DNA of 64,000 nt from Akanthomyces muscarius. Lineage: Eukaryota > Ascomycota > Sordariomycetes > Hypocreales > Cordycipitaceae. The position numbers and the translations under genes were made by a program. Shown piece by piece: positions 45,950 to 55,756 of the stretch. The stretch spans positions 930,001-994,000 of the forward strand of contig NC_079243.1 of assembly GCF_028009165.1 (NCBI RefSeq), written 5' to 3'. Positions within the stretch are counted from its first letter, which is position 1. Each line of letters begins with the position of its first letter. Under the pieces are notes generated by a model. The model saw nothing but the letters and a program-made list of their open reading frames with translations, made no database searches and was not told the DNA's origin.

Positions 45950-46533
45950 AAGTTATAAATATTAGACTTTATAATACTATATTTTATAATTATATTCTCT
46001 AAAAGTATAAACTAATTATAAATAATAGTTAGATCTTTATATTTAGCCTTTTAATAATTATATCTCTATTAAAAATATATAGTAAGTTTTAGTTATTATT
46101 ATATAAGGTTTTTTACTTAATATACTCTAATATATTTATTACTATATTTAATAAGTAGTTAATTTACTATATTTTTTATATTTATATACTAAAAGGGAAG
46201 TTTTTATAATTTTAATTAAAAAATATATTTTATTATAACTCTCTTTTTTAAATTAGTAAGTTTTTTTAAATTAAGTATAAAGTTATATTATATAACTTAG
46301 TTATTATATTAGTTATAAATATTTATTTAAAATATATTATAGATTAATATAGCTTCTTTATAACTTAGTTTTAGGTCTTTTTTAAGAGCTTAAAAGGTAA
46401 GAATAATACCTACTTTTTTTAAAGGGACTTCTATAAATCGTTATTAAGTAATAGAAGTACTAAAATAAAGAGTACTAAAAACTAGGTAGAGTGGGCGACT
46501 CGCTTATCTAGGCGACTCACTTATTAACCACGT

Positions 46534-46891
46534 TATATTATATTATTTAAATACTAATTTTAAATAATCTTTTTAGGATTTCTATTTTCTATCTATTAAA
46601 ACTAAATAAACCTTAAATACTTAGATTAGCTCTAGTTTTAACACTATGCCTTTATATACGCAGATTGTTTTAAGTATAATCTAATAGTCGCTAGCGTGGA
46701 ATCCGCAAGCAATATTCGCGGGGTCAGTTAGTAGTAGGAGGTCCTTGTCAGGGCCCTTGGGAAGAAGTGCTCTAACTCAACGCTTAACACTGCGGGGTAA
46801 TTTGAAGGCCAGCACTTGCCATTGTCCACCGGCCGAAGCCTTCGCCCATATCAGCATTGATCTCGTACTTTGTAGCCAGCCCTGCTGCCAT
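46534..46891 (-). pseudogene. pxpA: LamB/YcsF (PxpA, 5-oxoprolinase subunit A) N-terminal fragment, cut by the transposon
   Basis: Exon 1 (46891-46820) starts at an ATG and reads KYEINADMGEGFGRWTM, the signature opening of LamB/YcsF proteins. A 64-nt intron with a GC donor (ATG|GCAAGT) and acceptor CCCAAG leads to exon 2 from 46755: GPDKDLLLLTDPANIACGFHASDY, the second family motif. After this an in-frame TAG (46683-46681) appears and composition turns A/T-rich, with continuing but mutated sequence (IILKTICVYKGI) up to the inverted repeat of the DNA transposon at 46533. The transposon inserted within the gene, and RIP appears to have leaked about 150 bp into it. PxpA would act with PxpB/PxpC in 5-oxoproline hydrolysis. 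The C-terminal three quarters are missing. Confidence 0.85.
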
Positions 46892-47372
46892 GATGACGAA
46901 AACAAATTTGCAAAGATGGAAAGGGTGACTTCCGTTGGAGGGCGCTCGTTAGTGGCAACGTACACGCCGCTGAGGTGTTGTGAAGTTGCCTCACGTGCTC
47001 TTCAATTTTACTTGCTTCCCCGAAACATCCAACATGCATATTGATATATCTGTATGAATCAGTCGCTGTAGTTATCAGCAACACTGAACGATCGACAAAG
47101 TCCGGCTTACGCATCTGCCGTTTTTCTCAAGTTGTGTATGAGCACCTGTCGCATCGTCATCCCAGTGGCGCTATCGACGATGATCTGGGGTAGAAACTCC
47201 CTGGCGGGGAGGCGCTACATCTGCGGTATTCATGACCCCGAGATTGCAACTTACGGCAGTACAGGACTCTCAACGTCTACATGACTATTGAAGGGAGCAC
47301 TCTCTAGGCTTTAAACCTGCCCTTGTCGTGTGTGATATAAATAATAGATTAGCCAGGCTGCACAATACCGAT
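46892..47372. other. Intergenic, upstream of the YcsF fragment
   Basis: Short frames only. A minus-strand stretch with ATGs near 47150 shows no family motif. Confidence 0.35.
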
Positions 47373-48606
47373 CTAAAGTTCAGCCTCAGCTACCTTGACC
47401 TCTCCCACCAGGTCTCCTAGAATTTCCTCCAGAACCGTGAGTCTTCCAGGCACGCCATCATGATCCGTGTCGTCGACGGTCTTGGCAAGAACGTCAAAGG
47501 CTTGCCCCGTCTCTGTGCGGCAATTGCGCTCCCAACACTCCTCCATGTACTGCCGGCCACGCTGGCCTATCATGGAGTCTTTCTGCGCAAACAGTATTTT
47601 GACTCGTAGTCTTGACCCTTCAGCGCGCTGCTCTTCCCGCGCGGCAAGTTTCTTGACGTATTCGTCAAAATCCTCGCACTCCCCCCACGTGACGCTTTTT
47701 TTCAAACAGAGTCTTGTCTCGTCATTCAGGCCTTTGGTGCTCTCGGCCATACCAGCGCGAACAGCGGCTTGCAGAATCGCATCCAAAAAATCGTTTGGCA
47801 TGCCGTATTCGGACTGCCAGCGCAAGAGCCTCGCGACAGCTGCCGACTCCGGTTCTGCAGCGCTTGGGAACCAACTATCCATAAAGCTTAGGCTGGAGCC
47901 AATGATGGGCCCAACATAAGTGTCCAGCGACTTGGCCACACTATCGAAACAGCCCAGAACAGTACTGGGTAAGAGCTGGGCCGCCTGCAGCAACTTGACG
48001 CCCGAGTGCCTGATATCGACAAAAGGCGCTGGATATGTCTGTCAATGACCCTCCCTGTCTCTTTGTCGGGGTATGAGTATGCTTACCCATGAGAACGGCA
48101 TAGGGCCGCGTCGGGGAGAGAATTTGCCGGCAGCTATAGAGCGTGTTCAACAGATAAATGGTGCCAGCACTGTGCGAGGCCAACGCGACGTGCGGGATGT
48201 CGAGGTGGGCGAGAAGCTTCGGTACGACTTCTACCCATGTACTTATTCTCTGCGCAATGGGGACATCTGTAGATTGGCCAATACCGAACCTAGCTGGCAT
48301 TAATGCACTGCTGCATACAGATTTTGCGTGCGAATACACTCACCTGTCAATTGTCAATACGCGCACGCCCATCTTGGTGCCAACAATGTGTAGCAGTACC
48401 GCTTGGAAACGGGAAGCCAACATTCCAGGCATGAACAGTAGAGCCGGTGGCGAGTTGGGCTGATTGCCGGTGGGCTGGCGTCCCAGATCCGAGTAGCTAA
48501 TACTGAGCGCATCGCGCTCCGGTGTTGCGGGCAAAGAGAACCGCTGGTGGAAGCCAGGCGCATTCAAAAATTGGACGCATTCATCGCTCGTGTCCGAACC
48601 CGCCAT
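47373..48606 (-). CDS. Alpha/beta-fold hydrolase (373 aa)
   Basis: Three exons: 48606-48344, 48289-48087 and 48028-47373, with 54- and 58-nt introns (GTGAGT and GTAAGC donors). The total is 374 codons. PPALLFMPGMLASRF is the first beta-strand and oxyanion region. VLTIDRFGIGQSTD crosses the first junction. IPHVALASHSAGTIYLLNT contains the nucleophile elbow with Ser in SHSAGT, an atypical version of GxSxG. The cap and C-terminal part are long and charged. RVKILFAQKDSMIGQRG carries the likely catalytic Asp, and a DHDGV stretch near the end may supply the His. No signal peptide. Substrate unknown; fungal relatives are annotated only as alpha/beta hydrolases. Confidence 0.85.
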
Positions 48607-49596
48607 TTTGCTGAGTCGAGCAACTATCGTAGCAGAGTGTAGGAAATCAGAGGGAGGACCGAGGCATCATGGTCGGCCAACATAATTAGAAAGCGGAGCT
48701 CGGGAGCCTGATTAGTTGCGATGATAACGTGGCGCGACTGGCTAATAAGTTGGTATGAAAAGCTTACTTTTGCCTTCTAATTGAAAGAGAAATGTTAAAA
48801 TATAGTCATACTGGTCAATTAAATGATTAAAGTAGGCTTGATGAATATTGTCAAGTAAGGACCAACTACGTAACATGTTCAGCGATGGTGAAAACGTTGC
48901 CTACATGATGGTGGAAGAGACCTCTAATGAAGGCGTGCTGATTGCCATGTTTTTCCATCGTACACGCAGGGTTGTCAACTCAAAGATGATTGGTGCCTCG
49001 TTACAATTCTAGGACTTGACTGTGATTTTGACACCCTGAAAAGCCACAGCAACAGGGACTCCTCGCCACGAGATTTCCTTCGCGACACCTATGACTGCAG
49101 CACCGTGATAGCCTACCCTGCAAGGGCCAGGGGCGCAGTTCAACAATATAAGTGCAATACACTGAGCAATCATGGCCCTAAGGTCTGAATAAGATTTCGG
49201 ATTTATGAAATCAACTCCGAAGGTGCACAATACTATGTTTTTCACGGATTAGAAGCATTAAAGCTGTTGAATACTGTGAAGCCTGTTTAGAGCTCCCGTT
49301 CTCCTTTCAGAAAACAGACCACAGAGCCCAGTCGAGCTCGCCATCAAATAATGAAAATCCCTAAGGGGGGTCGCCTACAAAATAGGCACCCGGCGGATTC
49401 AAAGGATTTAGCACCAGTCTAGATCTGCCTCATTTTACTCGAAAGTAAGCTGACAGTCACAGTAGCGCTTGATCCTAAACCAAGTGCCGGGCGGTAGTAA
49501 CCGAGTTTGGAAGTGCCCGGAAATAGTATATAGTGCGCCCGAGAGACCAAAAATAAGGACTGTTGCTATCTAACTGTCTTCTAATACACGATAAAT
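48607..49596. other. Intergenic, one doubtful small ORF
   Basis: A minus-strand frame (49245-49009) has its first ATG at codon 25 and would give a 54-residue peptide with two Cys. No support beyond openness. The right part is the promoter of the fungalysin gene. Confidence 0.35.
49527..49532 (+). promoter_or_regulatory. TATA-like element of the fungalysin gene
   Basis: TATATA within aaatagtatatagtgc, 65-70 bp upstream of the ATG, a usual distance for a fungal TATA box. Confidence 0.45.
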
Positions 49597-51548
49597 ATGC
49601 AATTGGTGGCAGTAATTGCTGCTCTGGGTGCCGCGACCGCGAGTGCCCACGGCGCACACGCCAATGGAGGCCTGTTCAACAGAGGCATTGATGTGCGCAA
49701 ATATGCGATGCCCGACCTGGCCCATTATTCGCCCAACTACAGCAGAGACAAAAACAAGCGTCACGTCAACCAGCCCAGAAGTGCGGCCCCCGTCGATGCT
49801 GCGCTGGCCTTTGTCAAAAAGACTGTTCCCAGTGTTCAATTCCGCCTGGCACAAGACCACTACACTAGCACCAGCGGTGTTACCCACGTCAATTTTAAGC
49901 AGACGCTTCACGGGATTGACATTGACAATGCTGACTTCAAGGTCAACATTGGCAGTGACGGCAATGTCTTCTCCTTTAGCAACAACTTTTTTGCCGGAGA
50001 GCTCCCCAGCGCAGACCCTCTTGCGCAGACGGACCTAACTAGCCCTATTACCGCCTTAGAGGGTGCTGCTAAGATCCTCGGGCTCTCTGTTGACGTGACG
50101 AAGAGCACCGCGGAGCCAGATGCTACCAAGAACAATACATTCATTGCCAAGTTTACCTCCGGAGTCGACAGAGACCCCATCATGAAGCTTGCATACGTCA
50201 TTGACGCTGACGGCAAACTCCGGCTCACCTGGAGAGTCGAGACGGATACCACGCACAACTTCCTCCGAAGTTACATCGATGCCAAGGCCAACGATAAAAT
50301 ATATGGCGTCTACGATCATGTCTTTAGCTTCAGCAGCTCGTTCAAAGTATTCCCTTGGAATGTCTCAGACCCCACCGACGGCAGCCGCGCCATCGTGCAT
50401 GACCCTTGGGATAATGAGGCGTCGCCTTTTACTTGGTTCGGTGACGGAGAGACAAATTACACTACAACCTGGGGAAATAATGCCCACGCCCAGGCTGACT
50501 TTACCGGTACCGGCAGCAACCAGGTCAAGCCAGAAAGCGACACCAGGAACTTCGTATACCCTTACTCGGACAAGTTCGAGCCGGAGCAGATGGTCAACGC
50601 ATCTGTCACGCAGCTCTTTTATACAATTAACAAGTATCATGATTTGCTGTGGCATCTCGGATTCAATGAAAAGGCGGGCAATTTCCAAACGAACAATAAC
50701 GGTCACGGCGGCAAAGGCGGTGACGCGGCCGTCCTCAATGCACAGGACGGTTTTGCGGAAAATGGCGCTGGCTTCGTGACGTTTCCAGACGGCGGACTGG
50801 GACAGATGCGCTTGGGTGTCTGGAACTCTTCTACGCCGAAGCGCGATTCAGCCTTTGACACGAACGTGGTATTGCACGAATTTACCCACGGCGGTAAGTA
50901 ACGATTCCGAATAAACCAGCCTCGATCCAGCTAAAGTTTCTAGTGTCTATGCGAATGACTGGCGGTCCCGACAACACTGGTTGCTTGGGCGGCACCGAGG
51001 CGGGTGGCATGGGCGAGGGCTGGTCCGACTTCATGGCCACTGCCATTCACACCAAGAAGCGCTTCAACCGAAGCAAGATTGTCTACTTTGGGCACTGGAT
51101 CTCCAACAAGCCCGGCGGCTACCGGCAGTACCCCTACTCGACAAACATGACGGTGAATCCTCTGACTTATGCTTCCGTCAACGGCCTGACCGAGGTCCAC
51201 GACATTGGCACCATTTGGGCGAGCGCGCTGTACGAGATGCTCTGGAATCTGATTGACAAGCACGGAAACACCGACGCTCAGCTGCCGAAATACGATGCCA
51301 AGGGCGTGCCGACCGACGGAAAGTATCTTGCGATGAAGCTCGTTATCGATTCGTTTGCGCTGCAGCCATGCAACCCGAACATGGTGCAGTCTCGCGACTC
51401 GATTATTGATGCGGATGTTGCGCTGACGGGTGGTGCTAATAAATGTGAGCTTTGGAAGGCGTTTGCTAAGAGGGGTCTTGGAAAGAATGCCAAGTTTGGC
51501 GATACCAGAAAGGAAGACTTTACTGTTCCCGCTGGAGTCTGCCACTAG
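49597..51548 (+). CDS. Secreted metalloprotease, fungalysin (M36, 633 aa)
   Basis: Two exons, 49597-50893 and 50944-51548, joined across a 50-nt intron (donor GTAAGT, acceptor TAG). The total is exactly 634 codons. A signal peptide ([19 protein letters not shown]) precedes an FTP-type propeptide ([20 protein letters not shown] and the following PepSY-like region) up to about residue 245. The mature domain begins with the [13 protein letters not shown] region. The zinc site is HEFTHG (His about 427 and 431, Glu 428), interrupted right after by the intron. The third ligand Glu is in [10 protein letters not shown] (about 457). All catalytic residues are present and length is normal. Fungalysins degrade elastin, keratin, collagen or plant proteins outside the cell and are often induced by protein substrate; nothing in the promoter proves this here. 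Confidence 0.95.
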
Positions 51549-52270
51549 TACCCTGCCAGATTGACATCAAGGTTATTGCACTAAATCGGAACTGTTATCT
51601 ATTTGGTCGATCATCTTAGCTAACAGAAAATTAGCTACTCGAATACTAAAAATACATAAATCACGCGGGAAAGGCTCCGACTTTGTGTTTCTGTAATAGA
51701 ATTGCTATTCGCGCGAAATCCTGTTCCTACTCGTAAAGCACTTTTAGCGTAGTACCTAAGTTTACATTTAGCAGCATATAAGTTACCAATTAAAGCATCC
51801 TTAAAATTAAGTTCTAGTTTTTCCCTTAGGTGCTACTACTGCTATTGCTGCCAGCTAGCACTACCACCGTCGCCATCACTACGGCTGCTAGCTTTCCAGC
51901 CTCTTCATAACGTTCGCTAATTCACTCAAAACCGCGGATTATTACTGTACTTAAGGCCACTGGCCAGGATGAAGGCCTTCTAGGCTGGAGACACTGCTTC
52001 CCTATAGAACTTTAGTACCTGAAATCTCAGGAAATGTCGTAAAATGTTAAAAGGATGTCGGGCGAATAATCTTCCTTTCTGTGCAATACGTCGACGTATG
52101 ACAGGCTTGCTTGCTTGGCTTGGCTGCCAAGCGATTTCCCCACCCCTGAGCGCTTTGGACGCTGTCTGCCCAGAACCAGCCTCTTTGCTCATGTGCCTCA
52201 TAGCGTCAAAACACAAGCAGAAAACCCTTCAACGCTATTAGTTCTTCTTGGTTTGACTCCCTTCCAGACA
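51549..52270. other. Intergenic, nothing recognised
   Basis: 3' flank of the fungalysin gene. Short overlapping frames near 51980-52240 have no support. Confidence 0.4.
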
Positions 52271-53147
52271 ATGGCGATCATGGAAGCCCGGTAAGTTCAA
52301 TTCGACGGTTTCCAACCACAACTGACCACCTAGTTTTCCGCCGGTGCGGGCATGCATCTTTGACATGGATGGTCTTCTCATCGACTCAGAAGACAAGGTC
52401 GCGGAAGCTATCAACGAAATGATGATTCGATACAGTCGCCCTCTGCTCTCATCCGAAATGCGCTGTCGGCTCATGGGCGTCCCTGGTTCGTCAAATAGCG
52501 ACATGTTTCATGACTGGGCGAACTTGCCGATCCCGCGCGAGCAGTATGCACAGGAATCGCGCAAACTAATGTATGAAAAATTCACCGAGTGCAAACCGTT
52601 GAAAGGAGCATTCGAGCTTGTATCAAATCTGGCAAGCGCCCACAGCCTGTTTCAGCAAAGCAGGATTGAGCTGGCAGTCGCTTCGACCAGCTCTGTGGAG
52701 TCTTATCACTGTAAAATGACACAGCCAGAAACAAAGGCGCTGCTTGAGATGTTTGCCGAAAATCGAAGAATTCTAGGAGACAATCCAGGTGCACCGAAAC
52801 ACAGGAAAAAACCTGCTCCAGATGTCTACGATATTGCATTGTCGATTACCAATGAGACGCGGCTTGTCGGAACGAGAGCGATCGAGCCGAAAGAGTGCCT
52901 AGCCTTCGAAGACAGTATTGCAGGTGTGGAGGCTGCGAGGCGAGCGGGTATGAGAGTCATTTGGGTACCGCATCCGATATTGTTGAGTGAGACTGATGGG
53001 GAAAGGCAGAGCAAGATCCTGGCGGGAAGATCTGGCATGTTTGAGCTTGGCAACGAGCATCAGCTGGGGCAAATGGATGATGGCTGGGGCGAGTGCATCA
53101 GCAGTCTACGTGACTTTGATTTCCAGAGATACGGCATCATCAGCTAG
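52271..53147 (+). CDS. HAD-superfamily phosphatase (277 aa)
   Basis: Two exons: 52271-52290 (MAIMEA) and 52334-53147, joined across a 43-nt intron (GTAAGT/CTGAC/TAG). HAD motif I is CIFDMDGLLIDSE with the nucleophile Asp and acid/base Asp. Motif II is LAVASTSSVES. The Lys of motif III is in HRKKPAPDVYDIAL, and motif IV is CLAFEDSIAGVEAARRAGM. The cap insertion between motifs I and II is of the helical type. This is the GS1/pseudouridine-5'-phosphatase or 2-deoxyglucose-6-phosphatase branch, which dephosphorylates small sugar or nucleoside phosphates. The exact substrate is not visible. No targeting signal. Confidence 0.9.
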
Positions 53148-53546
53148 AACATTGGAAATCACGCCTGCCGTCCTTTTCTTGTACTTTGCTTGTCACGGAC
53201 GGTTTCTGCATTCTGTGGGCTACTTCGCCATGTATTGATTTACAGAACTGACCAGCGGATACATCTTGAGCGCTATTTTTTTGTCAGCCAAGTGGAATCA
53301 AAATTACGTCAACCATTGATATCTGCGCCTTGTCGGCGCATATATACCTACTGCAGCCTTGGCCACTGACCAATCCTGTTCAGAGTTTAGCCGCCCGCTA
53401 GCAGTTGAAGGTGGCGGTTCATGCAGGCGACCAGGCAGCCAGCTGAAATGGTGCACATTTGTGAAGAGTCATTCCATCACTTTCGTTTCAACTTTTTCCA
53501 AACACTAACGCAACTCTATTACCTCACATTCCTTATCTCGCGAAAA
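53148..53546. other. Intergenic, promoter of the CorA-like gene
   Basis: No separate gene seen. The frame from 53421 is the 5' leader read into the first intron. Confidence 0.4.
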
Positions 53547-55396
53547 ATGAAGGACAATAAAGTCGTCAAACCTACCGGTGAGATCCCGTCCAAGTTCGGG
53601 ATGTCGCTTTCGCTAACCCACATCTTTTTAATTGTTCTCAGATGGTCCAGAAAATTATGCGCGTGCGATTATTTCCCTCTCTAAAAGATATACCAGCACC
53701 TCGGTGTTTCCTGGCAACAATTATGTCGATCTTGCAGAATGGATACTACAGGACCGCAACATCCTGAGAACAAAATCCGGCCTGTCGCCCAAACCTCCGT
53801 CGCTTGTACACAGAGCAGGTGCAACACACGACCTTGTTGTAGTTTACTACAATGCAGACAAGAAGTGGCATATAGAGGGCTATGACTCGGAGAAAAGTCA
53901 GGAGCTACACGGCGACATGCACATCTCTGCTGGTGATGTAGGGCAGATCGTCTTCATTCGGGGCTTCATTTCACCTCGGTGGGTCTCTACCGTGGGAAGC
54001 AAGTACAACGTCGACCCGGAATTCTTTCGTCGGCATATGGATTTTCTCTCTGTCAGTATTGAAAGGCATGCATACAGCTCTCCGTCGCTCGCGAGCTCAT
54101 CAAGCAACATTTTTCGCCTATGTGTGACCACCATCCTCCACAAAGACGATTTTGGCGACAAAAATATCCACCAGCAAAGGTCTAAAGAAGCTGATGAACT
54201 TTCCAAGTACAGGGCACAGCAGCTCAGATCCTCCAAAATCACATGTGGTGATTCCGTGGTGCGCGAGTACGCTACACTTTGCTCATCTTTCTCGATTATC
54301 GAGCAATGGATTTCTCTTTGCGTCACGAAAAACACAAGGGGCTGGACAGGCAAGTATTGTCGGATCAACACGAAACATGTTTCTGACTAAATCGTAACTA
54401 GTGGTGGTGTGGATGGATCATGGCCGACCGCTTGAGCAGTCGCCGCCCGGACCATGGACGAGCCACGTCCTGAACAAGGCAACTCCAATTCCAATTATAC
54501 AGCATCATCCTAAGATGGCTTTCAGAACAACTACAAATAGGCTGAAACCCGAAATGAATGAAGCATCGCATACAATGCAGAGTACGGCGGTGCTTCCTCT
54601 GCAGTATGACTCAATTATTGCTCTGGTTGATTTGGCAAGGAAAGCGCCGACAGAGCCTCTGTCCATGTGCATTCCGCTATTTGCGCATGCGGCGTACTCG
54701 GAAGTACAATTTTTGAACCTCATGCAAGCGAAAATTGAGTCGTATATCGAGAAAATGACAGATGCTGTCACAACGGACGTGCTGAGCTCCCTGCAATATT
54801 TTTCCAAAATACTCACCCGGCATGCCCAGCAGCTGAAGCACAGCATATTCGCTCTAGATCGGCTTGCAGATCGAAGCGCTCAACAACTTCATGGCATGAA
54901 ATCCGAATCGACCGGACCTAGAAGCGCCACCGGCATACAACCCACAATTGATGCGGAAATCGGCGCGCCACCGAGCTTTCAAGTGGGCAACAATGGTGGC
55001 TCATTCACGGTCAAAGGGCTACTCGATGACTACGAGGACCTTCGAGAACGTTGCATCAACCTATCCAAATTATGCAGTCGCGGCATAACGTTGGCAATGA
55101 ATCGGTCGATCATTGATGAATCTCGCAGGGCTGTAGAGCAGTCGGAGCGAGTGAAAAAGCTAACAATACTGGCGACAATTTTTATCCCGCTTGGATTTTG
55201 TTCCAGTTTGTTTGGCATGAACATCGATATATTAGGGCAAGGAAGCGTTGAGTTTTGGTGGTTTTTTGTAGTTTGTGTCCCCATTACCCTGCTGGCGTAT
55301 GTATTCTATCTCTGGGACTCGGGAGCAGTCATAAGATGGGCTTTGCGGATTTGCATTCGTGGAGGACAAAGGCGCGACTCTTTCAAGCTACCATAG
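53547..55396 (+). CDS. CorA-like membrane protein (577 aa)
   Basis: Three exons: 53547-53577, 53642-54349 and 54402-55396 (578 codons in total). Intron 1 is canonical with a CTAAC branch. Intron 2 has a GC donor in perfect context (CAG|GCAAGT) and a TAG acceptor. The N-terminal 200 residues are soluble and include VGQIVFIRGFISPRWVS and VDPEFFRRHMDFLS, the usual opening of fungal CorA-like proteins. A long helical section with KGLLDDYEDLRERC and ERVKKLTILATIFIPLG follows, then two membrane helices at about 497-514 and 532-550. Between them lies FGMNI, the GMN signature of CorA magnesium channels. Fungal proteins of this type often sit near incompatibility or NLR genes, and ion transport is unproven. 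Here an NLR-type gene starts 361 bp downstream on the same strand. Confidence 0.9.
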
Positions 55397-55756
55397 CTTG
55401 ACTACTTGTGCATAATAAATGTGCGACCAAGAATTTATATCATGTCAGCTCTGCATCTCGTCTATACCTGAATCCTCTTTGTCTCATTGCGCCACATGGC
55501 AAGCCACCCAAATTGCCCCTGGTTTGATTGATTGGCTTCAAGTGCCACATATGCACGATTACGTGGATGAATATGAATGGATAAATCCACGCCAGCGACA
55601 CACCCCCGCACCCATAGGCATAGCTAGCAGCGCGAGGTCAAAGACCTGCACTATTGTCTGCTCTTTTATCACGCAAATGAACGAAGAAGGCATTGAACTG
55701 ATACCCCAAACTAAGAGCGCTCTCTACTTCTTGGTATAAGTAACTAGTCTTGGAGC
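55397..55756. other. Intergenic, promoter of the NLR-type gene
   Basis: No gene seen between the CorA-like stop and the NLR start. Confidence 0.4.

Larger units (their letters stand above)
31106..46533 (-). mobile_element. Fot1/pogo-type (Tc1-mariner superfamily) DNA transposon, RIP-mutated, split by LTR elements
   Basis: A 42-bp inverted repeat bounds the element: 31106-31147 on the left and 46492-46533 on the right. The copies differ only by C/T or G/A transitions, as expected from RIP. Each contains two copies of an AAGTGAGTCGCC-like subrepeat. Removing the nested LTR element and one CTAAG copy leaves about 1.86 kb, the usual size for Fot1-like elements. On the minus strand, transposase remnants survive. 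NKTRF at about 45925-45949 corresponds to the DETGF motif of DDE_1 transposases with G-to-A changes. DISYFSLLKKAYR at about 45425-45540 corresponds to the DVGCFSPLKKAYG region. Many stops: inactive. Exact TA target duplication cannot be proved because the flanks are mutated. Confidence 0.85.

Noticed and set aside
49009..49245. 78-codon minus-strand frame with two Cys
   Set aside because: Opens at GTG; from its first ATG only 54 residues remain, with no signal peptide or motif.
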